Shown here: one piece after another, positions 1 to 11,793 of the stretch | Position numbering within the stretch: position 1 is the first letter of the stretch | Layout of the letters: every line of letters begins with the position of its first letter | Source of the DNA: Phoma sp. XZ068 | Lineage: Eukaryota > Ascomycota > Dothideomycetes > Pleosporales > Didymellaceae | DNA length: 64,000 bases | Reading direction: 5' to 3' | Assembly: GCA_004835665.1 (NCBI GenBank) | Contig: RBKR01000026.1 | Coordinates: forward strand, 124,001 to 188,000 | Notes under the pieces: model-generated | What the model saw: the letters and a program-made list of their open reading frames with translations, nothing else | Database searches by the model: none | What the model was told of the DNA's origin: nothing | Translations under genes and position numbers: made by a program

Positions 1-70
1 GCGCCATTCCCACTGCCGCATCTTGACCGAGCATAATTGGGCACTGCGATTCTTCTGCCTAATGGATGAG

Positions 71-1015
71 TCATTGACCAAAGACCTCTCGCAGAATCAT
101 ATCACTATCGAAATTCGCGCCACAAAGCACGATAACGTTCAACTGCCCTTGCACATCCTGCTCCATCTTGTAGAATCCTGCGAGCGCAAGCGCAGAACTT
201 CCTTCCATCAGCATGTTCTCCTTCAACGCTAAATCTTTTAATGCTTCCCTGATATCATCCTCATCGCACTCCACAACTCCATCGACGACCTCCATGGCTA
301 GTGGTAATGTGATGGTGTCTTCATCTATACCACCAGCCACAGCTTCAGCCAACGTAAACAGATGCTCTGTTTCTACTACTTTCCCAGCTTGCATCGAGGC
401 AGCTAAAGCCTTTGAGCTGATCGTAGAAACACCGTAGACCTTAGTCTTGGGCGAAAAGGCCTTCAGTACAGATCCGATCCCACTTATTAGCCCGCCGCCG
501 CCCATAGAAATGAAAACGTTGTCAACTTCCGGACATTGCTCTAGGATCTCAAGCCCAATCGTACCCTGGCCTGCAACAATATCAGGGTCGTTGTAAGGCG
601 AGATGTAAGTATAACCCTCTTCTCTCGACAGCTTCTGAGCATGCTGTTCCGCAAGTCCCGTTTCTGCGCCATGCAATATTACGTTTACGTCATACTGCTG
701 GAGCTTCGATAGTTTTGCTCGCGCCACGCTTTCAGGTAGCACGACGGTCAAGTCTCGTCCGAGCTTGCTTGCTGCACATGCAGCACCAATGCCGTGGTTA
801 CCCGATGATGCTGTGATCAGGCGAGACGACGATGCCGAGGCTGACATCTTGGACATGGCGCCACGCAGCTTGAAGGAGCCGGTGAGCTGGAAGTTCTCGG
901 CTTTGAAGAAGAGGTTGGTGTTGCTGCGGGCAGGAAGCAATGGCGTTTCGTAGATGTGCGAGCGAATTCGAGATCTTGCTTGCACTGAGGCAGCTGCGGA
1001 TTCGAGATAACCCAT
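71..1015 (-). CDS. PLP-dependent threonine/serine dehydratase family protein
   Basis: Single-exon gene of 314 residues. It belongs to the fold-type II pyridoxal-phosphate family (threonine ammonia-lyase, serine dehydratase, serine racemase). The Schiff-base lysine lies in GSFKLRGA (K49), and the glycine-rich phosphate-binding loop GGGG follows a predicted strand near residue 170. A conserved SSGNHG motif, which contacts the substrate carboxylate in this family, sits around residue 70. No C-terminal ACT domain is present, so it is the short catabolic/racemase type rather than the regulated biosynthetic Ilv1 type. Expected chemistry is deamination of L-threonine or L-serine (or a hydroxyamino acid such as phenylserine) to a 2-oxo acid and ammonia, or racemisation. 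No targeting peptide is apparent, so it is probably cytosolic. It is divergent from the patatin gene across about 980 bp. The family call is secure; exact substrate is not. Confidence 0.88.
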   Translation of the reverse strand: MGYLESAAASVQARSRIRSHIYETPLLPARSNTNLFFKAENFQLTGSFKLRGAMSKMSASASSSRLITASSGNHGIGAACAASKLGRDLTVVLPESVARAKLSKLQQYDVNVILHGAETGLAEQHAQKLSREEGYTYISPYNDPDIVAGQGTIGLEILEQCPEVDNVFISMGGGGLISGIGSVLKAFSPKTKVYGVSTISSKALAASMQAGKVVETEHLFTLAEAVAGGIDEDTITLPLAMEVVDGVVECDEDDIREALKDLALKENMLMEGSSALALAGFYKMEQDVQGQLNVIVLCGANFDSDMILREVFGQ

Positions 1016-1998
1016 ATTTGTGTAAGGGGCTCGCTATGAGCAATGATTCAGATAGGGAATAATAAGATGGGTCGGGAGAGCTCGAACAACGTGGGGTTCT
1101 AATAAGCTCTAGGGCCGTAGTGAATTATCAAGAAAGAGTGACTTGTGGGCAGTTCTAGATATCAACTAGCTATGCTACTGAAATGTTGACATTTTCCGAC
1201 GCGGTAGGGCGTGCCAAGCACACGCAATCCATTTGTGCTGCAAGCGTCCGGTACGTTTGCATTTGGAGCGAGATATTCCAACCCTCTTGGAGGCTGCTGA
1301 CGCGCTCAAAATACACATACGAGTGTCTGCCTTCAGTCAGCTCGACAGGACAATGCAAGCCAGGCTCGTCCCAAAGCTGAGACGCGTACGATCGCAGAGT
1401 TGCGCAAAAGCGGGGCAATAATTTGTTCCAAGTACGTCATTGGTTGGCGCTCTCACCGGGCCCTTCAGCTCTCACTTGCAGCCAGCCACACTTCTCCATT
1501 CCTTATGTTTTCGTGCGCTCATCTCAGTGATTCTTCAGTCTTGCTCGTAAAGATATACAGTCAAGACCAGAGATACGCAGGAAACGTATCGCCACAGTCT
1601 TCGGGGTTGTACCCGTTGGAAGTTACCGCTTCGTAGAGCTCGCAAACACGAAAGTACTCGAAGTTATGGCACAAATGTTGTTGATGTCGCTTTCTCGCTG
1701 GTAGCTGAACACCTTTGTCGAGATCGTAAGGTGTGGTGTTCCTACCTCAGCTCCGACCAGCGCGGATCTAGCGCTGCGTCTTTGCAAGTGTGACTATTAA
1801 ACAAGCCATCTGGCTTTCTTTGACGCTCAGCTCCACTGCCACTTCTTCAACAACTGGTTGTAGCCATCCCCACAGTTTGGTTCTTTCGTTCAAGACCCGT
1901 TAATCAATCTGAGCACCCGCTTCCTGAAAAGGCATACAAAGCCCAGTCGGCCCTCGGACTGAATCTAAACAAGGTCCTAAGCAATTAAAGTCTCCAAT
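1016..1998. other. Divergent intergenic region
   Basis: This is the shared upstream region of the dehydratase (minus) and the patatin gene (plus). Only short ORFs without recognisable features occur in it. I see no RNA gene or repeat. Confidence 0.5.
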
Positions 1999-4186
1999 AT
2001 GTCTGTCAACAACATAGATCAAATCAAAGCCCTGAAAGCTCTTCCTTCGCAAGCATCACCCATCGATAGGGGTCAATACACCATCGCCAGTGAGCGGGAG
2101 CAGGACCTAGTCTCACCAGACGAGCACACTCATACCAAGGTGTGGTTTCAGACTCCAGTAAGCCTGTTGTGACCTGCAACCGTTTAGTTTGACTCTGACG
2201 AGATCAGCCTCTCAATATCGATACCATAAAGCATATCGACCAGATCCAGCTTTTCGCCGAATCACATGACCAAGGGACTGTGAAGAATCCGTATGCTGGG
2301 AACTGGACGTGGTTTGAGCTTGCCATTCTGCAGGATGAATCTTCCACAGCTCCTAGGAAGCAGAATGATGTTGATCTCGTTTGGAAGAGCCATCGTAACC
2401 GGTTTCAGACAAATGGATTCGACTGGGTATTTAAAATAACTCACCTAACTCCACAACGCTGACCGTCTATATTAGGAGAAAGGCCAAGTATTCACCGAGC
2501 ATCACGACTTGCTTCATCTACTAGAGGTTAGTTTTAAACAACATCTTAGAATATTAGTGGCTGATAGTGTAGGACGGCAATGTCATTGCTGTCCGCATCT
2601 GCGCAAAGCTCGAGGGAAGGAAGATCGCAGCTCGAAAGGGCTACCTTGTTATTGTTGTCGGCGATGCGGAAAGTCAGTCTTCTACCCCACGATTCTTGAA
2701 CGGTGATATCCTGATGCAGGATCAGTTGAGCGCGATCCAGTCGACTATACCAGTATTGTCTCTCAGATACAGGTAATTGATGATGTCTTGAACGAAGCCA
2801 ACGAGCAGACGCACGCCAAACCTAAACCTCCAATTCCGCGCAAGTGCATTGAGCAAGCCGACGCATTTGCCACGGCAAACAAGGAGCCCCTCCGTGTGCT
2901 TTCGTTGGGTAAGTTCTTGAGTTGCACATCATTGAGCCAAATTGACAAGTCATAGATGGAGGAGGCGTGCGTGGACTGGCCTCGCTACGCATGTTGAAAG
3001 CAGTCATGGCTAAGGCGCACCCCAACAAGGACCCCTGGGAAGTTTTCGATATGATAGGTGGTACCAGTACTGGAGGGTATGTTGGTCCTTATTCTGTTAT
3101 TCTTATTTCAAACTGATTAAAGCACAGCCTTATCGCAATCATGCTTGGTCGTCTCCATATGAGTATCGACGAATGCATCAGCAAGTATACATTGTTTATG
3201 ACAAGAATATTCCACACTGAGCATGGCAAGGTTGGAAAATTGGCTGCACTGGCGCTCCACGGCTCGTACTATCAAGCTCATGACCTTGAGGCCGTAGTCA
3301 AGGAAATTGTTCGTGAGAAGTTGGGCAACGAAAACGCTACATTGTTCGATGACCGGAAGATTAAGCCGGGTGGAAGGGAGTGCAAAGTGTAAGTGTTGTA
3401 CAACTCAGCACCGCGAGTACTAGTACTCACAACTTACAGCTTCGTCATGGCAGTTAGCAGCGAGGGGCCGAACAATCGTGCTCCAGTGTACCTGCGCTCG
3501 TACATAAACTCTCAGGATCTTTCTAAGGTACCTGGTATTAAGCTTTGGGAAGCTGCACGTGCGACATCTGCGGCGCCGACCTACTTTCCGCCAATGAAAG
3601 TGGGTCAGTATGAGTTCGTTGACGGCGGTCTCCAAGCAAACAACCCTCTGGGATGGTAAGAAACGCTAACGGCTACGCAAAATTGTAACTAAGCTCGTAC
3701 AGGTTATGGACGGAAGTCCTGGCTATATTCGGCCCAGCTCGTACTACCAACTGCTTTTTGAGCATTGGCACCGGTATACCTGCCAACCAGCCCCTCAACC
3801 AAAAGGGAAATCTGCTCAATGTTGTCTCTGTCGCAAGCACGGTTCCTTCTATCGCCACCAACACGCAGGTTATGCACATCCTTTTCAAGTGTCTCATCAA
3901 CGCTTTCGCTCCAAAACCTCAAGCCAAGAAGTATTGGCGGCTCAACATTGGTGAGGAGATACCTGAATGGAAAGAGGAAACCCACCCCTTCTTCGACATC
4001 TTCCATCTATTTGAGAAGGAGGTTCTGCATATGCCTGACTACAAGAAACTTGGGGACCTCGATGATGTTGATTCGCTTCCGGAGCTCCTGCAAATGGCGG
4101 ACAAATATGTGACCGCCCAAGACAAAGATATCAGTGAGTGTGCAGCGGCCTTGATGAGAGGTCTCAGCAGTAGCAGCAAGCTTTAG
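1999..4186 (+). CDS. Patatin-like phospholipase
   Basis: I join nine exons: 1999-2157, 2208-2426, 2476-2526, 2573-2672, 2720-2908, 2956-3076, 3128-3388, 3440-3655 and 3703-4186. All junctions keep phase and give about 599 residues. The C-terminal half is a patatin domain: the oxyanion motif DGGGVRG starts at D240, the nucleophile serine is S277 in GTSTG, and the dyad aspartate is D428 in DGG. This Ser-Asp dyad hydrolyses acyl esters of glycerolipids (calcium-independent PLA2-like activity). The first ~235 residues are not a domain I recognise; they are rich in W/F and charged residues and might be a regulatory or lipid-contact module. No signal peptide or membrane span is seen, and no NACHT or repeat domain follows. 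An alternative 17-nt intron near 2694 was rejected in favour of intron 2673-2719. Confidence 0.85.
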
Positions 4187-6654
4187 GCGAGGATCGTTGA
4201 GTGGCGATGTTGTTCCCAATTCAGTTGACATCCGGAAGTTCGCTTGACTTTGCCTAATCAGTGACCACCATAGCTATAGTAGTAGTCGGAATGATCAAAC
4301 CGTACATCGTATTCCAAAAGCACTCGCGCTTGCGGTGATGCGCATCTCATTTCTTTTGCCTGTTTCAATGCTTTCGATTTGCGCAACATCACAACCATCC
4401 AAGACCGCTGACTATATGCAAGCGTTCAATTATAGTTGCAGGGGTGAACCTATCGGTGCTTCTATAAGTTCCACCTGCTGCTGTCCACAAGCGCGGCGCC
4501 TATTGACCGGCATCTGCTTGTGCAGTCATCGTATTTGGTACGGCTTCTGTTCATTACGTCGACGCGAAAACTCTGGTAGCAGAAACGATCCATCATCAGG
4601 AACTATCACACGCTAGAAATCCTTGGGGCATACGCGAGCCTATATTGCAATATGCAAGAGCTGTGATATACTCCGCAGTCAGACCAACGACTCATGCATA
4701 TACCTACCGGACCTTCACGCCAAAGCGCGTTACTCCGACCCTCGTGCCTGTCTTATAGTGCAACTCGACATCGCGCCTGCCACTTTCACGTCAGAAAAAA
4801 GGGGCCACGCCGACGCTGCGTCTGCATGGCGTCTGCATGGCGTCAGCCTATAGCTATTGCCTAGGTAACGCCTACTTGCTTCTTCTATAGTCCCTATGGG
4901 GCAATCTTGTCGACCACCCAAGCGCGGAATCGGGCACTTCGGAAAGTCAACCTAGTGGCGGCACTGGTCAATATATCGAAACGATGAAAACGGCCGCAAA
5001 AGCCGTTGTCAACGGTGGGCCCGCTAACGGTGAGGCGTGAAGCGCGCGGGATGGTCCTGGCAGGTTGTCCCGAAGCCGTGTGTGCTATACCCCAGGGTTG
5101 CTCATATAAAGCACTGACCGACCACAACGCGAAGGCGAAAAGCTAACCGCTCACCCCGATAGGTTTCTTAAACGAAATTTTCGTTGGGATACGTGACTCA
5201 TCTCGATTGAGTAGGTGTTCAACCACCGGTATAGTTCACGTTGTGATGCCGACGCGCTGCTGCAGAAAGTTGAATCGATCAGAGCTGTCAATGGACAGCG
5301 CGAAAGGTGTGTTTGAGAACACGCATACCCTCGGGTTATCATCTTGTAGTTACCGAAGACGGTAATACATGGGCCGGCATGGTTGATAGTTTGATCGAAT
5401 GAAGTCGTTTCGATTCACAGATTTGATGCTCTGTCCCTGAGGCATTGGTGCACCTATTTGTACCACCTCACGGATTTGGACGCGTACTACCACTGTGCCT
5501 TGGATGCCTCATGCACTCGCTAGCCTCGCATACTTGCAAACCTCAGGCATCGGCTCCCACGCATTCAGTTCCCGTCAGCCAAGGTCCTTCACACCCCTAC
5601 CGTATACTTCCCAAGCCATCGGTGTCCTCAGATATGCAAACCCCAGATGCAAGAACCTATACAAGCTCTTCAATGCTGCTTGTATGATCAGTTTCAGATT
5701 CAGATCTGCGATCTCTGGTTCGCGACGGTCCGCGTCTCAAGCCTGCCGACAAGCCCTGTGACCGTTGACATGCGCCCTAACGGCGCCTGAACGGTGCCTA
5801 GCTATGCATAAAGCAACGACAAATCACAAAGTGGTCAGGTGTTGCATCCTTTGAATTTGAAGATTTGAGTTTGCAGCGTCGAACGTCCGTCATGTCACAC
5901 CGCCTCGTTCATTCGTGAAGACCTGAAACTGTAGGTTTGCCAGGCAAGTGTATTAAATTCGGAGTATTACAATAGTACTTGAAGTCTACAAGTAGAAAGG
6001 AAGGTTCTAGCGAGTGTGATGCAAGTGATCAGTTGACCATCTTGCTGGGGGTATTGGTACACAAAGGAAATCTGTAATGTGATGCCGCTGGTGACAAGTA
6101 CAACAACGGGAAAGGGTATGTGTATCGGTGCAACGGGAATGAAACGTTAAAACTGTGCTCTTGAAATTCCGCCAATTTGTGTTTTCCTCGACCAAACGTC
6201 CACGGCCCACAACAGTCGTCAAAAGTTGACTGACGACGTGAAGCGGGCGCATAGAACAGTTTGGCCTCTTTACTACCTTTGTGTATCTTCCAAATCGCCA
6301 TCAATGCCGCTCCAAAGCCCGCCCAAAACCTTATGCAGCGCAACCTGTCAACCTCAATCAACGCCGCAAGCCATGGTATAACCGAAAGATATGCCGAAAG
6401 TGTCGCAATGGCTCCGAGGAGCTTCGAGCCGAGAATGCAGTATGCGCTACTGTGTGTCTTCGAAAGGTGTACTGTTGTTTAGGTATCGTGTACGTCGTGA
6501 AGCGAACAAAGGACGATTAAAGATGCTGTTGAAGAAGGTTGGCAAATGCTCTCTCCTACCCCAAATTACCTCGTTGCGGCCAGCGCAACTTCAACATCCA
6601 CCTCTTGCAGTGCTTGAAGCCTCACGCACTAAGGCCTTCAAAGTGGTCGGCCAG
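4187..6654. other. Long intergenic region, 2.5 kb
   Basis: No convincing conserved gene. The only ORF of note is 4338-4616 (+), 92 codons, with a hydrophobic start and eight cysteines, discussed as a finding. The rest holds short overlapping ORFs on both strands without domain-like sequence. No transposon ends or tandem repeats were recognised. Confidence 0.45.
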
Positions 6655-7857
6655 TCATTGATAGCTTGCGCTCGGATCGTCAAGGCTACCGGGCATTTCG
6701 CTCTGGACATACGCGCTCTGCTGCTGTCGTTCGCGCTCCTCCTCCTGCTCCGTCTCAATGGCTTTCAACTCCTCTGCTTTGTCTTTGCACGCAGCTGGCG
6801 AAAATCCAGCCCCAACCTTTGATGAGATGATGCGCCAACGATCGTTTTCATATTCTTGCATCGATGTGCGTAGCTTCACGACCTGTGTTCCCATTGTGGT
6901 TAGCATTTCGACTCGAACTAAGACGTCGCGTGTTTCAGGACAAAACGGGCGACTTCATTGCAGGGAAGGGCCTGGATGCTCCAGATAAATGAGGGTTACT
7001 TACCATCTCATCTGTCCAAACTGTTGTCTTGGCCTTAAGCTTTGTGCAATATCGCACCTGCAGGGTACCAGAGCTGCGACCTGGGAAGAAGTCTGCGATC
7101 TGCTTCCAGGTCAAGTTCTTCTTCTCTTTCAGATCGACAAGCAGCTGGTCGTCTTCGGGCGTAAACTTGAGTTTCGGGCCACGGGGTCGCGGTGCGGGCT
7201 GAGGCATGCCCTGTGCGCCAACGACGCTGGGAGGTCCATGGTGGGGTATGGGGGAGGGTGGCGCACCCTCCATCTGATGTCTTTTGTTGCGATGAGAGTT
7301 GGGAAGATGGTGATGATGTGTTGGAGGTAAAGCATGTTGCTGCTGCTGCTGTTGGTGTTGCCGAGCTTGTGGAGGCGGATATTGGTGGAGGGAGTAACCC
7401 TGCTGAGAAGGATGTGCAAGTGAGACGCTTCCTGTTGCTTGCCCGTATGGGTTCAAATGTTGTTCTAAGGAAGGGAGTTCCGGTTGCATCTGATGCTCCT
7501 GATGGCTGCGCTTGCGTCCGGCGGTTTGATAACTCGGAGAATAGCCCACATCGTAGGAGGTTGGCTGCTGATGTGACATTTGATGGTGTCGAAGGAGGTG
7601 AGATGAATGTAGCGACGCGTGTGTCTCGATGTTTGTGTAGGCGGGATGAGGGGCAGCGTCGGCATGTTGAAGTCCATGAGACGAGTGTGGCTGCAAGAAA
7701 GCGTGCTGGTACTCCTGAGGCAGACCTGCGTGGGGATGGAGTACATTTGAATGTTCGACGTTCGATGTCGGGACATGGTGGTCGTCTCCGGCATCGCCTG
7801 GCACGCTGTAGTCGAATAAGGCGCCTCGGTAGGGACTCGCCAGGGCTGCGATTACGC
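6655..7857 (-). CDS. Myb/SANT-like DNA-binding protein (first of three); 5' end unresolved
   Basis: Two exons are clear: about 7857-7004 and 6882-6655. Intron 6883-7003 begins GTAAGT, carries a CTAAC branch site and ends CACAG, and it joins WTDEM to VVKLR in phase. The N-terminal ~200 residues are rich in His, Gln, Ser and Pro (a poly-Gln/His run near 7370), typical of a fungal regulator. The C-terminal part has two tryptophan-type helix-turn-helix units: the first contains FTPEDDQLL...WKQIADFFPGR, the second EYENDRWRIISSKVG, ending with a KAEEL helix and a Glu/Gln-rich tail. It is probably a nuclear DNA-binding protein. The frame is open to about 7857 but has no ATG there; a first exon splicing near 7870 (possible ATG at 7969) is likely. 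Function beyond DNA binding is unknown. Confidence 0.7.
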
Positions 7858-10792
7858 ATGGAGACTACCAGAGCTAACTTGCTCTGGCAGGCCGCCGCAG
7901 TAAGACCTGAGCCAGAAAAAGAATGCCTAGTCTGGGTTGCCGGGTCGCCTCGAGGTACTTGTATCGCATGTGTTTACGATTTTTCGATTGCAGTTACGTT
8001 GACAAATGTCGGAGCAAGAAGACCCTTGAGGAAAATACCCTAGACGTAACCTGATCGCGTGTGTTAAGGATTGGAATAGCCGGATATAGCTTGTTAAAAC
8101 TAGAACAACAACAACAATAATAATATGCCGCTGGGACTGCAGTGTTATAAACTGAAATTCGCGCCTAAAGGAGCGAAGGCATGAAGGCATTTGGGAAGTT
8201 TGTCCTTTCAAACAATCCTAGTCCTGTGCACTTGCCACACGGACACAATGCCGAAGTACCAAAAGCTATGGGGCATTCTCACGAGACGGTGTCTGTTCCT
8301 GAATGGTACGGAATTAGCTGAGTAAGTTAGGCCCGACAACAAATTCTACGTCAGGCATAATGCGGTGATCAATGACACAGGGAAGGGGTCCCCGGTCCAA
8401 GATCTGGGAAGGTGTCCCAAGTCATTTGCGACAGTGTAATGCTGCTGGCTCGTGTGCTGAATGGCTACTGAGGCAAAATGAGCGCAGAAATTAGATGCAT
8501 TGCCCCAGTCCCGTTCGGCGCTGTTGGCAAAGCGTGCGTGGTCCAAGCCAACGCTGTTCTATTTCTAGAAGACCAGGCAAGAAAGATCTCCAGCGCCGTT
8601 GCAGCGTTCTCATGCATATCCACAGTATCCCAGTGCGCGTGGCCAGAAGATGCGCATTGAAGATGTACTCAACGGGCTAGGGTGGGCGCGTCAACAGGAC
8701 AGGGGAAATTCCCAAAGGGGTGACGCCACTAGCAAGACGATTTGTATGCGAGATTGAACGATACGGAACATGATGAGAACGTGGAGGCCAGGACCGCGGC
8801 CTGGGAAGCCTGGCGCATACTAGAGCTTGCGCGTGTTGGGTCTCTTGACACCATGAATGTTCGGGATCGGAGCATAGCAAGGCAAACCACGCCATGTGCA
8901 TCAACAACGGGCTGGTTAATGCCTGGAAATGCCTTACCCGTGGTGGGCCAATGTGGGACATGATGCTGCTGCCTTCGCCGTGCTCGGATCAAGGCAGAGC
9001 ACATGCCGGTAGACTTGGAAAAGCTGTCTTGACGTAGCACCCGTCTGTAAGCTGTGGACCGTGTCCTTTGGTCCTGGCCGGCCATAGCTTTCGTCGCATT
9101 GGCATAAGGCGGCCTGAGGATTGGCTCATGCAAGTGCCGTTTCGACGTTATATGAAGGAACCTAGCCCTATATGCGGTTCAGCATCCCCGCAGAGGGAGG
9201 ATCGACCGAGCCACAAGGAGATCCCCATTGCGAAACCTGGCGCACGAGTGCGCACTACAGAACTGACGGACGTACGGAGAGGAAGCGCGCAGATGCAGTG
9301 GCGAAAAGCGCAGCGAACGATGTTCGTTGCCTGAATTTGCGCCTGCAGACGATGGCGATCTGATGTTGGGCGTGGGGGGTTCAAGGGGCAAGCGAGGCGG
9401 CGAAAAGTGGCAGTGTGCTTGCGAATTGAACTGAACGCTAGGTTCGGGAGACCCTCACGGCACGATAGCGACGTCTTGGCATCGCAAGGTCGTCTAGGGC
9501 GGCTGTGATCTGCCGCCTCCGAGGTTCGCGTTCCCTCATCTTGCGACAGACGCAGGCGGCAGGAGATGAAGCGACAATGCAGATGGCGCCACACAGCCTT
9601 CACCAGACAATGGCCTCTCAGGCAAACGCCGACACGCTTTGTCGCTGCTCTGAATAACACAATTCAACACGTGATCGGTCCGCGGACGCATGAGCTGAGC
9701 CTGCCAGGCTCGCCATACCAAGGCGAACAGGTACTATGACCTCACACTGCTACATGGAGATTTTGTGAGGCCTCAGAGGTGGTCGATGCTGTCTGCTAAC
9801 TCCAGCGACATTTAACACCTGCCAGTATTAGCCATTTAGGCTGATCGCAAAGACCAAAGATCGGTCAGACCGACCAGCTTTGGAAGCCAATGCGTTCAAA
9901 TGTACTCAATTAACATCTCAGAAAGCTCGCAACGAGTCCTCTGCAGCCTGTGCCCTCCCGGTACGCGACGCGTATGCAGAGGGGGGACAGACGCAGCGGT
10001 CATGATCAACATTACGCTTCATGCGACCACATAGGCAGTCACTCTACCCTCCACTTACAAAAAGACCGTGATGTTACCACAGTCGGCGGTCACGTCCTCA
10101 TGCCAATCCTAGTCTGGACCACACTTTGTATGCCCCTAGCCGCGCTGTTGCACAGCGTCCACAGGTCCAGACTTTTGATGAAGGGTCTGACTGTGCGAGA
10201 TTGACAGCGGGTCCGTGTTGTGGTTGGAGGCGCGCCACACCAGCGGAAAGACGCAGGTACCACGAAAAGCCATTTCCTCGACCAGGTTGCGATCGGTTAG
10301 CGGCCGTACAGAGAAACATCGCTGCTTCGGTAAAGGCAAGGTGTTGAAACATTGTTGCGAAATTCTGTAGATACGCGAAACAACGGCGTTCGACTTGAAA
10401 CGGGAACAGATGGGTCGTATAATTGCTGCATTACCGCAATGTTGGTGTTGACTACACACACGTCCGAACACTCTCGCTACGGCCCGCGGTGATGGTCAGA
10501 CCGTGTGACGTGTGAACGATCGTCACTCAACAACATGACACCCCTTCAATACACAACAAACTCGCGCGCAAAAAGAATCGGCGTAGTCAAAACGAAAGAG
10601 ATGCCGACCTGAGCAGAAACGACGCTATATATTCCGCTGCCGATAGCCGTCACCAAAAACTCCAGCAGGGAGGAGGAAAGGACGTCGGAGGGAGTTGTGC
10701 GCGTGCACCGCTTGACCGAGATAGGAAAGCTGGTATCATAAAGTGGGACCATTGCGCTGAAACCGGGAAGATGCAGACTGTGCTCAACATTA
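7858..10792. other. Long intergenic region, 2.9 kb
   Basis: Upstream region of the first Myb-like gene. It contains a short AAC/AAT microsatellite at about 8099-8124 and many short ORFs. The longest, 9148-9660 (-), has biased Arg/Ser/Cys composition and no recognisable domain. No gene can be supported here. Confidence 0.4.
8099..8124. repeat. AAC/AAT trinucleotide microsatellite
   Basis: Short run of AAC units passing into AAT units, upstream of the Myb-like gene at 6655-7857. Confidence 0.7.
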
Positions 10793-11793
10793 TCAATACT
10801 TTCCACCAAAGTGCTCTTTCGCGTATTGCTCGCAGGCCTAAAACAGTCAGTGGATATTCACTAAGGATGAAGTACGCTTAGCAAGGCCTACTTTTGCCGG
10901 TTTGCCAACTTTCTGGCCGATGGCTTTCCACTTATTAGCATCATATTCCTTGATAGCAGCTAGCAATGCTGCGCTCTGCTTCCAGATCAGTTTTGGCCTG
11001 CCTTTGTATCAAGGTTGTCCGGACAAACTTACTTCGTCCTCTGCGAATTCGGCGTAGTGCATATCCTAAGTGGACTAGTTAGTCACTGTTGACTGGAACG
11101 TTCTTAAATCTACCTACCTTGTACCAGTGCTTCTTTACACTTCCTTCAGTCCGCTGTGGGAAAGTCTGCAGCAAGGTGTCAGCATCGACCGTTTTCAATT
11201 TGCCATTGAATCTCCAACATGGCATTGCCGTCCATAGATGCGCGTCGGTTACCTTTGCGATTTCGCTCCAGCTGTTGCCTGCATCTCGCATTTGTTTCAA
11301 CCTCAGCTCTTCCGCTGGTGTCCAAGGTGTGTTTGTACGACTCTTCTTCAGTTTCGGCTCTTGCGCAGAAGCATCGGCCTGATCTGCTTGGACAGACATG
11401 GCATTGTCTTGTGCCTCAGCACCGCCAACTGTATCTACCGTGTTGTTGGCCTGCTTGCCCAAGCTGACAGACTTGCGTTTTCGATGTCCAGAAGGAGGTG
11501 GTTGTGTTTGCGGCGCACTCATGGGGGCTTCGTTGTTCTGCTGAGTAGTAGGACCTGCAGGGTGCAAGTTGGGTTGCTCCGGTGCTGCAGTGTACTGTGA
11601 ATTTTGAGGCTGGGCTGCTGCAGGCGGCGACGGCTTCAGATTACGTGTGGCCTCTGGGGAGGAGCTGTAGTGTGGAGTCGCCCGCGGTCAGCGCGTCCAT
11701 GAAAAGATTCAAAGTCGAGGAGCGAAAGCGGGAAGCAAAACATCCTGCTTGGTGGCAGACGACCTGAGTCTAAGTAAGAGCGACTCACGACAT
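10793..11793 (-). CDS. Myb/SANT-like DNA-binding protein (second of three)
   Basis: I model six exons on the minus strand: 11793-11789, 11664-11253, 11165-11118, 11065-11033, 10975-10892 and 10837-10793, giving 208 residues and ending at a TGA. The first exon is only ATGTC followed by GTGAGT. The intron 11166-11252 (87 nt, GTAACC to CTGCAG) is in frame and lacks a stop, so naive ORF calling includes it. Once removed, the sequence reads WSEIAK-TFPQRTEGSVKKHWYK, a continuous Myb/SANT repeat beginning at PWTPAEELRL. A second helical unit follows (AIKEYDANKWKAIGQKVGK, then ACEQYAKEHF). The N-terminal ~90 residues are Pro/Gln/Ser/Thr-rich with a KRK nuclear-localisation-like stretch. Predicted nuclear DNA-binding protein; targets unknown. 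The tiny first exon is the least certain part. Confidence 0.72.

Noticed and set aside
2694..2710. 17-nt GT...AG stretch as an intron in the patatin gene
   Set aside because: Too short for splicing; intron 2673-2719 also keeps phase and gives a better protein.
7192..8043. 283-codon plus-strand ORF
   Set aside because: Antisense to the first Myb-like gene, whose SANT units are clear on the minus strand.
9148..9660. 170-codon minus-strand ORF
   Set aside because: Arg/Cys/Ser-rich translation with no domain; no other evidence of a gene.
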